DNA from: Proteiniphilum sp. UBA4084
GTDB lineage: Bacteria; Bacteroidota; Bacteroidia; Bacteroidales; Dysgonomonadaceae
DNA length: 17,729 nucleotides
Assembly: GCA_002383605.1 (NCBI GenBank)
Contig: DFYK01000032.1
Location: 1 to 17,729, forward strand
Direction: 5' to 3'
The stretch's first letter is position 1. Each line of letters starts with the position of its first letter. A program made the translations under genes and the position numbers. Below are positions 7,516 to 13,270 of this stretch, piece by piece. The notes beneath the pieces are model-generated. The model was not told the DNA's origin. It did not search any database and saw only the letters and a list, made by a program, of their open reading frames with translations.

Positions 7516-8147
7516 GGGCGTAAACGATTGAACATGACAGCCAGGTGAGCATAAAGCGATGTATTTTGCAGCACGACACCCTCTGGAACACGGATTCTGA
7601 AGGGGGTAAAATTCCAGATTCCTTTGATACCTCCACGGATCATGAAATCGGATACTTCCTGCGCTATACCCGGCGGAACGGTCAGAACACCAATTTCAGC
7701 CTGAATCTTCTCATTTTTACCGAAAAATTCATCGCTGTGGAAAACGGGAATATTGTGTACTTTCTTATTAACAATGGACGATTTCACGTCAAAGCCGGCA
7801 ATAATCTTTAATCCGTACTGCTCCAGTCCTGAGTCAGACAGCAAAGCCGCTCCCAGGCTTCCGACACCAAATAATACAGCCTTATGCGTTTGTTTGAACC
7901 CAAGAAAGGTCTCCAGTACAGAAATCAGGTCATTGATATCGTAACCGACTCTTGTTTTACCATTTACGTCAACATAAGATAAATCTTTGGCTATCTGTGA
8001 TGCAGAGACATCTATCTTTTTCGCTATTTGTGTAGAAGAGACAATGGTTTCTCCCTGGCTTTTCAGTAATTTCACATATGATAAGTACCAGGGAAGCCTT
8101 CTGAGCGCCGGCTCAGGTATTTTAGAGGAATCAATCTGAACGGACAT
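7512..8147 (-). CDS. rex: Redox-sensing transcriptional repressor Rex
   Basis: Rex is a DNA-binding dimer that senses the NADH/NAD+ ratio. NADH binding releases it from fermentation and respiration promoters. It has 211 residues from the ATG at 8147. The N-terminal winged-helix domain includes IPEPALRRLPWYLSYVKLL (10-28) and the recognition helix SASQIAKDLSY (48-58). The Rossmann domain has GVGSLG (94-99) and IIAGFDV with Asp120. The swapped C-terminal helix has WNFTPFRIRVPEGV (178-191) and SLYAHLAVM (197-205). An in-frame GTG at 8177 would lengthen it, but a TATCTTTG promoter box at 8177-8184 places transcription start downstream of that GTG, favouring 8147. The recognition helix reads QIAKDLSY rather than the common QVRKDLSY. 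Its stop overlaps the next gene. Confidence 0.96.
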   Translation of the reverse strand: MSVQIDSSKIPEPALRRLPWYLSYVKLLKSQGETIVSSTQIAKKIDVSASQIAKDLSYVDVNGKTRVGYDINDLISVLETFLGFKQTHKAVLFGVGSLGAALLSDSGLEQYGLKIIAGFDVKSSIVNKKVHNIPVFHSDEFFGKNEKIQAEIGVLTVPPGIAQEVSDFMIRGGIKGIWNFTPFRIRVPEGVVLQNTSLYAHLAVMFNRLRP

Positions 8148-8161
8148 ACCTTTGGGTAAAT

Positions 8162-8179
8162 TTACGATAACGTTCACAA
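8162..8179. promoter_or_regulatory. Candidate Rex operator in the rex leader
   Basis: TTACGATAACGTTCACAA has the 7-4-7 layout of the Rex operator TTGTGAA-N4-TTCACAA. One half-site matches 7 of 7 and the other 4 of 7. It lies at the expected transcription start, just downstream of the TATCTTTG box and 15 bases before the rex ATG, where a repressor would block its own gene. The match is imperfect and the consensus comes from other phyla, so this is a candidate only. Confidence 0.4.
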
Positions 8180-8184
8180 AGATA
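8177..8184 (-). promoter_or_regulatory. Bacteroidota -7 promoter box for rex
   Basis: TATCTTTG on the minus strand fits TAnnTTTG and lies 30 bases before the rex ATG. It implies a transcription start near 8170 and a leader of about 20-25 bases. No clear -33 TTTG is seen. Confidence 0.55.
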
Positions 8185-8218
8185 CGTTCTTTTCGGATAT
8201 TTTTGGGAATTTTTAAAC

Positions 8219-8247
8219 GCTATTTAAAGACAAATTTCTTTAATAGC
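8219..8247. terminator. Hairpin between the ABM-fold gene and rex, possible terminator
   Basis: GCTATT-T-AAAGA (8219-8230) pairs with TCTTT-AATAGC (8237-8247) through 11 base pairs with one bulged T and a 6-base loop. It lies 19 bases after the stop of the ABM-fold gene. The tract that follows on the minus strand (GTTTAAAAATTCC) is not a clean T run, so terminator activity is uncertain. Confidence 0.4.
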
Positions 8248-8265
8248 CTCCCATTTCAGATGAAT

Positions 8266-8676
8266 TTACAACTCTTCATCCACCAAATCGCCCGGAACAT
8301 TCAACGGAATCACTTTTGTTGCCCTCGATTTCTTTATGAGCGGGGTGAGTTTGTTCTTCACGATGGATTTGTAATGGGTACTGTTTTCGTGAATTTTGTA
8401 GGCCGATTCACTTTCGTAGCTTTCATAAAGAAAGATGGTATTGGGGTTATCCTCGCTGAGAAGCACATCGTAAATAAGACAGCCTTCTTCGTTCTCCAGT
8501 GAAAGAGTCTGCACTTCGAGGAGAAGGTCGACGGCGGTATCCAGGTTCTGCTCGTCAAAAGAGAGTTCTACAATTATTACATACGGATCTTCCACATCAT
8601 CTTGTGCATAACCCGGCACAATGTTGATCGAGAACACAAGACCCAGGAACAGACAGAAAAGAACAGCTTTCTTCAT
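8266..8676 (-). CDS. Secreted ABM-fold (antibiotic biosynthesis monooxygenase-like) protein
   Basis: A 136-residue protein with a clear signal peptide (MKKAVLFCLFLGLVF, cleavage probably after VPGYAQ near residue 25), followed by one ABM-type ferredoxin-like domain. Domain features are YVIIVELSFDEQ (about 32-43), the hallmark EEGCLIYDVLLSED (63-76), IFLYESYESESAYKIHENSTHY (81-102), and a terminal helix. The family includes quinol monooxygenases and many small proteins of unknown role; the GCLxY and E-x-Y/H-x-S pattern fits well. Export is unusual for the family but is seen in Bacteroidota. It lies 39 bases after the DUF3108 gene and is probably the last gene of that transcript. Substrate unknown. 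Confidence 0.85.
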   Translation of the reverse strand: MKKAVLFCLFLGLVFSINIVPGYAQDDVEDPYVIIVELSFDEQNLDTAVDLLLEVQTLSLENEEGCLIYDVLLSEDNPNTIFLYESYESESAYKIHENSTHYKSIVKNKLTPLIKKSRATKVIPLNVPGDLVDEEL

Positions 8677-8715
8677 ATGATGAAAATTTAGGATTGTTCT
8701 TAGGAAGGCATTTTA

Positions 8716-9516
8716 TCAGTACCTTATTCCGGAAACATCACGCATGACCGCCCTCACGGAACCCAGTTTCAGGCTGGTATCAATAATGACCGGGATGCGA
8801 TTTTTGTCGCTGGTTAGTGATGCCCTGAGCGACTCTTTCGGGTTGGTAAAAGCATCATCGTGAATGGTCATTGAGATGTTGATCACTTCATATGTTTTGC
8901 CGTTGTTCGCCTTAATCGATGCGGTACCCAGATAGTTCACATACATATCGACAGGTCGTCTGCCGGAAATGAACTGGATATATTGTTTGTCACCCGCTTT
9001 CATACCGGTATAATCCAGGTTTCTTACATAAGAAATCACCGAAAGATAGTCGTAGGTACACTTATTCGTAGTGACCACCTCGTCGAAATTTTCCACATTG
9101 TTTCTGCTGCGCAGCGCACGGATGCTTATTTCATCCCCTTTATAGGTAAATGACTGTCTTTCAATTGAGTAATCTTTCCCTTCGAATGCCTCTTTTGTAA
9201 ATAGCAACGGACGCAGGTTATAGTCGATGTAAGAAGTGAGGGTATCGTTCACCGTGTACAGGTTGCCGGCCAGTCCCGAGGTGTTGAGCATCATCACCGT
9301 CTTGAACGCATTCTCTCCCCGATAATTGGCTTCAGTTGTTAGCAGTGATCCTCTGCCAGCTTTAGCTTTCAGGATACCAAAATCGAAATAAAGATCGTAC
9401 TGTATGTTTTCACCGCTTTTAAAAGCGTTGTTGGTCAGTTTACACTGTGCTTTTATGGGCTGCAGGCCCAGAAATAAGAGCACGATGATTGCCAGAATAG
9501 AATATTTTTTTTGCAT
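8716..9516 (-). CDS. Secreted DUF3108 protein
   Basis: A protein of 266 residues from the ATG at 9516, which places the signal peptide at the very start (MQKKYSILAIIVLLFLGLQ, cleavage after IKAQ). An in-frame ATG at 9561 would add 15 hydrophilic residues before the hydrophobic core and is less likely. The body is predicted beta-rich: FKSGENIQYDLYFDFGILKAKAG is followed by TVNDTLTSYIDYNLRPLLFTKEAFEGKDY, and later FISGRRPVDMYVNYLG. This is the pattern of DUF3108, periplasmic proteins whose members include barrel-like folds. The function is unknown. It sits 53 bases downstream of the Ig-like lipoprotein gene, an arrangement I recall from other Bacteroidales, which suggests a joint envelope role. 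Confidence 0.88.
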   Translation of the reverse strand: MQKKYSILAIIVLLFLGLQPIKAQCKLTNNAFKSGENIQYDLYFDFGILKAKAGRGSLLTTEANYRGENAFKTVMMLNTSGLAGNLYTVNDTLTSYIDYNLRPLLFTKEAFEGKDYSIERQSFTYKGDEISIRALRSRNNVENFDEVVTTNKCTYDYLSVISYVRNLDYTGMKAGDKQYIQFISGRRPVDMYVNYLGTASIKANNGKTYEVINISMTIHDDAFTNPKESLRASLTSDKNRIPVIIDTSLKLGSVRAVMRDVSGIRY

Positions 9517-9569
9517 TGTCAATTTTTTATGTGAAACATTTATGGCAGATACCTCATTCATTTCATTTG

Positions 9570-11531
9570 TTACATCCTCGGGGTACTGCCAAAACCGCGA
9601 CTTCCGCTACTACCGAAGGGTGAACTTTGCTGATTTTGTTGCTGATTATTTCTATCCCTGTTGGGGTCTCTCCTTTTTTTCTCTTCGGGCTTGTTCTTCG
9701 TGATTTCAAGCGGCTTCTGCCTGATCACCTCGACAGTATTGATTTGCCACTCCTCCATATGATCGGAATAAGCCCGGATCATCCACTTTCCCGGATAGTA
9801 ATAAACCATTTCAGGTTGTCGTTTATCTTCATAATTTCCGGTCGTCCATACGCCATCTCTGTTTTCGTCAATTACCAAGCGCGCGTAGATCTCACCGGGC
9901 TGGAGATCCTGAAATCTCACCGTGTTCCCTTTGACGAAGCTTTTCCGAAAAGGTTTATCCGATTTATCCAGTAGCTCAACGAACACCACCTTCCCTTCGG
10001 GCAATCCAACGATGTTTACTTCTAAGTTACCGTACTGGTCCAGCGGTTTCACCGTGAACGACTGTTCATATTTGTTATTCCAAAGTCCATAGGGGCTGAT
10101 CAAAAGGGCAGAGTCTACCGTCAGTTTATATTTGCCGCCCGGCTCCCACCGGGGGCGGATAGTCAGCTTGCGGGGATTTAGTGTATCGCGCTCCATACGA
10201 AACGGTACAGGCTCAAAAAGCGAATCGACAGCCATTTCCAGTCGCACAAATGATGAATCGAAACGCACTATGGGTTGTTCAAACTCGAACCGGATGGGAT
10301 TGAACAGTTCAAAGGTGGATTGTACATTGCTGGTTATACCCAGGAAACGGATTTGTTCTTTCTCTGCCTCTTCACCATCCTTTTTCTCATCATTTTTTTG
10401 TTCTCGTTTGTCGCGTGCCGATTTGCGGATATTAAAGCTGATGGTATCGGTATCGATATAGTTTTTGTTGAGTGAGTCGGTACGGGTATAATTTATTTTC
10501 ATCCTGATAGAGTCCTGCTGATAAATCAGTGAATCGGTGATCCAGAGCAACAGGGTATCATTCCCCGCACTCCGTTCCGTCACGTACCAGTTATCGTTCG
10601 AAACCTCCGGCTGCAACAGACTAAAGTCCGGCATGACAGTAGGAGCTGCAAAATAAAGCGTTAGTTTGTGTGGTTCGGTACGTTCATGTTTTTGCAGATA
10701 CTGTCGCTGGAAGTCCGACTGAAAGGAGCGTAACACCAGATCGTCGGGCAAAAAGCGGGTGTATTGAACGGTTCGGATGGTATCGATGGTGATGCTATCC
10801 ACAAACACCGTATCCTGGCGGACGGCGGACATGGAGGATGGAATGACAATGGAATCGAGAAAGGCGATGGCCTCCTGTGGATTATCATATTTATAATCTC
10901 TGTTCTGGTCGTTCAGCGCGAAGACCTTATATTTTCCCGGTGCCATACCGCGTACTGTAAAGTTTCCCCGCGAGTCGGTTCTCGATATGCGTTCGAAGGG
11001 TACACGTGTGAATACCGTGTCATCAAAGTTAGAATGTATTCCCACGTAGGTTCCCGTAACCGGCTCAAGATCCTGTGCCGCGAGCACCTTTCCGGAGATG
11101 GAGAGGGTATCCAGCTGATCACCGGTAGAAAATGAAAATACAAAATTTTCGAGAGGATTTTCTTCGTTGTTGTCGGCAATGGCGTCGGTGAAGTCGATGG
11201 TATAGGTTGTATTGGGCTTCAACTCATCTTTCAGTTCCACGACCGCTTTTTTCCCAACTGAGCGGATTATCGGCAATATTTGTTGTGGTGGGGTGATGAT
11301 CACTTTCTCTGCCGGCGATTTGATTTTGATGTTTTCATCGAACTCAATCTCTATCTTCGAGGGAGAGGCACCCAACGAATTGAAGTTGGGTTTGGCCTGT
11401 CTCACTTTCGGTGGATCCACATCATAGGCTCCCCCCGTGGGCGCTGCCATGTTGGCACATGCCTGAAGTAGCACCATCATTAACAGGGTTAGGAAAAGAA
11501 AAGAAAACAGAAATAGATTTTTTTTCCGCAT
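9570..11531 (-). CDS. Ig-like domain lipoprotein with low-complexity tail
   Basis: A large envelope lipoprotein of 653 residues. Residues 1-25 form a lipoprotein signal ending in the lipobox LLQAC (Cys25). Next comes a BIG_5-type bacterial Ig-like domain (about 37-135; PPKVRQAKPNF, IEIEFDENIKI, LKPNTTYTIDFTDAIADNNEENPL). A carboxypeptidase-regulatory-like beta-sandwich follows (about 145-235; ISGKVLAAQDLEPVTGTYVGI, DSRGNFTVRGMAPGKYKVFALND). A long region of further beta-sandwich character comes next, then a C-terminal tail rich in Lys/Arg, Gln/Asn, Ser and Gly (about 615-653). No acidic surface-export signal follows Cys25, so it may face the periplasm; that is inference. It is the first gene of the cluster with the DUF3108 and ABM-fold genes. 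A TATTTTTG box precedes it. Function unknown. Confidence 0.9.
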   Translation of the reverse strand: MRKKNLFLFSFLFLTLLMMVLLQACANMAAPTGGAYDVDPPKVRQAKPNFNSLGASPSKIEIEFDENIKIKSPAEKVIITPPQQILPIIRSVGKKAVVELKDELKPNTTYTIDFTDAIADNNEENPLENFVFSFSTGDQLDTLSISGKVLAAQDLEPVTGTYVGIHSNFDDTVFTRVPFERISRTDSRGNFTVRGMAPGKYKVFALNDQNRDYKYDNPQEAIAFLDSIVIPSSMSAVRQDTVFVDSITIDTIRTVQYTRFLPDDLVLRSFQSDFQRQYLQKHERTEPHKLTLYFAAPTVMPDFSLLQPEVSNDNWYVTERSAGNDTLLLWITDSLIYQQDSIRMKINYTRTDSLNKNYIDTDTISFNIRKSARDKREQKNDEKKDGEEAEKEQIRFLGITSNVQSTFELFNPIRFEFEQPIVRFDSSFVRLEMAVDSLFEPVPFRMERDTLNPRKLTIRPRWEPGGKYKLTVDSALLISPYGLWNNKYEQSFTVKPLDQYGNLEVNIVGLPEGKVVFVELLDKSDKPFRKSFVKGNTVRFQDLQPGEIYARLVIDENRDGVWTTGNYEDKRQPEMVYYYPGKWMIRAYSDHMEEWQINTVEVIRQKPLEITKNKPEEKKRRDPNRDRNNQQQNQQSSPFGSSGSRGFGSTPRM

Positions 11532-11569
11532 GTTTCCGCTTTTGAATGAATATTACCCCTTTTACCCTG

Positions 11570-11577
11570 CAAAAATA
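11570..11577 (-). promoter_or_regulatory. Bacteroidota -7 promoter box for the lipoprotein operon
   Basis: TATTTTTG on the minus strand fits TAnnTTTG and lies 39 bases before the lipoprotein ATG at 11531. Its upstream side runs directly into repeat copy 1 (from 11579), so the repeat occupies the -33 region, where no TTTG is present. Confidence 0.5.
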
Positions 11578-11578
11578 C

Positions 11579-11642
11579 AACGATTTCGTCAAGTAACGAG
11601 CAGAAGACAAATTTATTTGAATTATGCCGTTACGAGAAATCG
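11579..11642. repeat. 62-nt structured intergenic repeat, copy 1
   Basis: Three nested inverted repeats: CGATTTC (11581-11587) with GAAATCG (11636-11642); GTAACG (11593-11598) with CGTTAC (11628-11633); and CAAAT (11608-11612) with ATTTG (11615-11619). The first 41 bases (11579-11619) recur at 11739-11779 with one mismatch. The element could fold as an imperfect hairpin in RNA or single-stranded DNA. No coding potential is seen. Confidence 0.8.
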
Positions 11643-11663
11643 ACTAAAATGAGACATTTGAAC

Positions 11664-11725
11664 TATTTTCGATAAGCAATGGACAGAAAGCAAGTTTACT
11701 TGCATTATGTCATTGCGAGAAAATA
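11664..11725. repeat. 62-nt structured intergenic repeat, diverged copy 2
   Basis: It has the same length and spacing as copy 1, but different bases in all three stems: TATTTTC (11664-11670) with GAAAATA (11719-11725); GCAATG (11676-11681) with CATTGC (11711-11716); and GCAAGT (11690-11695) with ACTTGC (11698-11703). Each change from copy 1 is matched on the opposite arm, so pairing is kept. Unpaired segments resemble copy 1 (for example ATTATG before the right inner arm). Confidence 0.75.
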
Positions 11726-11738
11726 TCTAACTTTAGTG

Positions 11739-11783
11739 AACGATTTCGTCAAGTAACGAGCAGAAGGCAAATTTATTTGTTAC
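11739..11783. repeat. 62-nt structured repeat, truncated copy 3
   Basis: 11739-11779 repeats 11579-11619 with a single A/G difference. The left arms and the central CAAAT-TT-ATTTG hairpin are present, but the normal right arms are missing because DUF2851 coding sequence begins here. A short GTTAC (11779-11783) could still pair with GTAAC (11753-11757). The copy supplies the DUF2851 stop codon (11773-11775). Confidence 0.75.
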
Positions 11784-13065
11784 CATGAGCTGATGAGAGC
11801 AACTTATGTCCAATTCTGCAATAGAGACATTTGCGGGTATCGCAGTATTCTTTTCGCAATTGAATAAGTGCCTGCGAGTCGAAAGCATGTGCCGGTATGA
11901 TGCCAGCTTCGGCAAATTCGCTGACAATACGGTTCCTTTCCGGCTTTATTGTTTCCAGCAGGCTGATAGCCCTATCGCAATATTTCTCGGCACCTGTTTT
12001 CTTGCCGTAGGCAAACAACATGGGTGTTACCGTATTGATAAGCAGTATATCCAATGAAGCCTCTCCAGGTAGTTTTTCCATTTTCGGTGAAGTTTTCCCA
12101 AAGCCATAGTGTGTCTTCCAATATTCGGATGGAGCCGCAAGAAACAGCACGCGCAGCTCGTGAAGTTCCTCTTTCTCGAGGATACGGGAAAAGAGACGAC
12201 CCGACTGCTGCAACAAAGCTGCCAGTTGTGCAATGCGTATTTGCGGGAATGACCGGGGGCGGACTCTCATAGATTTAAAGAAGAGTCCCTCCCTGTTCCT
12301 CAGTCCGTATTTCGCTTTCAGAAATGCATATTCTTTTTGTAACCGGATATAATAGTCGTCGCTCAGTCCATCTTCCTCCAGCATCGCCGCCTGTCCGAAC
12401 ATCAGTGCTTCGATCTGAAACAGGTCATCTTGATGTCGCAGTATGTAATTAAAAGGCAATGAAAGAGCAAGCTTCTCAAATTCAGATGAGTTCAGCCCGA
12501 ACCCGAAATTACGCGTCAGCAACACGTAAAACACTTCATCCCATGAATGATTGTAGCGCTCCAAATGGGTAGAAATATCGTTTGTTTTGCGTTCCAGCCG
12601 CTCCAGGGAAAGCGCATTGAGGTAGGAAGTCAGCATGGGAACAGGCAGGGTGGCAAGAAACTTTTCACAGGGGATGGAGCTATGGCTGAACAGAAGATAA
12701 TCGGCGTTCCTGCGAATATCTTCCGGCACGGTAAGGACACACTGGAGTACCTGCTGTCCGCTTTGGTTGAACACCGGGGCGTTCACACTTTCCGACAGAT
12801 GCAAAATGACGGAATTATAAGCCTTATCATTTTGATGACCATGTTTCATCCATTCATTGGAAGTTCGATGAATCTCCACGTTACCAGCCCACAATTCATC
12901 TCCGATTTTAATTTTTGCATTAAAAAAATCTGGGCCGGCATCGTTGTTATGCATACCGGGATCAATGACCTCCACCTTTTGTCCATCCATTGTTCTGAGT
13001 GACGAGGGAGGAAAAAGTCTGAACTGCCAGACATAGTGCAGGAGTTGCTCTTTGGTGTTCATCAT
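11773..13065 (-). CDS. DUF2851 family protein
   Basis: A 430-residue cytoplasmic protein without signal peptide or membrane segments, recognised as DUF2851, a Bacteroidota-centred family of unknown function. The most conserved part is N-terminal: IDPGMHNNDAGPDFFNAKIKIG, then LWAGNVEIHRTSNEWMKHGH (about 35-78), with Asp46, Glu64 and His66 placed like nuclease or metal-site residues. The C-terminus has a possible metal knuckle, Cys408, Cys413, Cys416 and His420 (CDTRKCLYCRIGH). Two ATGs (13065 and 13062) are adjacent and either may be used. A TTTTG-N19-TATTTTTG promoter lies immediately upstream, giving a very short leader. The last codons and stop lie inside repeat copy 3, so the C-terminus may have been altered by that element. 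It is divergent from the MATE gene. Confidence 0.9.
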   Translation of the reverse strand: MMNTKEQLLHYVWQFRLFPPSSLRTMDGQKVEVIDPGMHNNDAGPDFFNAKIKIGDELWAGNVEIHRTSNEWMKHGHQNDKAYNSVILHLSESVNAPVFNQSGQQVLQCVLTVPEDIRRNADYLLFSHSSIPCEKFLATLPVPMLTSYLNALSLERLERKTNDISTHLERYNHSWDEVFYVLLTRNFGFGLNSSEFEKLALSLPFNYILRHQDDLFQIEALMFGQAAMLEEDGLSDDYYIRLQKEYAFLKAKYGLRNREGLFFKSMRVRPRSFPQIRIAQLAALLQQSGRLFSRILEKEELHELRVLFLAAPSEYWKTHYGFGKTSPKMEKLPGEASLDILLINTVTPMLFAYGKKTGAEKYCDRAISLLETIKPERNRIVSEFAEAGIIPAHAFDSQALIQLRKEYCDTRKCLYCRIGHKLLSSAHGNK

Positions 13066-13081
13066 CTGCAGGTTTAAAATC

Positions 13082-13113
13082 CAAAAATAAAATTAATTAT
13101 CTGAAACACAAAA
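13082..13113 (-). promoter_or_regulatory. Complete Bacteroidota promoter for DUF2851
   Basis: On the minus strand, TTTTG (complement of 13109-13113) is followed by exactly 19 bases and then TATTTTTG (complement of 13082-13089). This fits the TTTG-N19-TAnnTTTG consensus of the Bacteroidota primary sigma factor. Transcription would start about 10 bases before the ATG at 13065. Confidence 0.7.
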
Positions 13114-13163
13114 CTTGCAATCTTAAAAGTCCGGAAAAATATCTGAAAATGGGATGATTTTAC

Positions 13164-13171
13164 TAACTTTG
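13164..13171 (+). promoter_or_regulatory. Bacteroidota -7 promoter box for the MATE gene
   Basis: TAACTTTG fits TAnnTTTG and lies about 100 bases before the TTG start at 13271, predicting a leader of about 90 bases. No -33 TTTG is obvious. With the DUF2851 promoter it forms a divergent pair in the gap 13066-13270. Confidence 0.5.
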
Positions 13172-13270
13172 TGAATCCGTTATATTCCAGTGAGGTTCCA
13201 CTTCAGCTGAAAAAACCCTTGCTCCGAAACCGGAAACAGAGACAAAAAAGGTTATTACATTACATCCATT

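Noticed and set aside
8148..8177. Upstream GTG start for rex (10 extra residues)
   Set aside because: The TATCTTTG promoter box at 8177-8184 would place this GTG upstream of the transcription start, and the ATG at 8147 gives a typical Rex N-terminus.
9517..9561. Upstream ATG start for the DUF3108 gene
   Set aside because: It would put 15 hydrophilic residues in front of a standard signal peptide; the ATG at 9516 gives a normal lysine-then-hydrophobic start.
10132..11135. Plus-strand open frames opposite the Ig-like lipoprotein
   Set aside because: They are low-complexity translations of the antisense strand with no recognisable domain; the minus-strand lipoprotein frame is clearly the coding one.
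11579..11783. CRISPR array as an explanation for the repeats
   Set aside because: Only two complete copies and one half copy exist, they are diverged and palindromic, there are no uniform spacers, and no cas genes are in the window.
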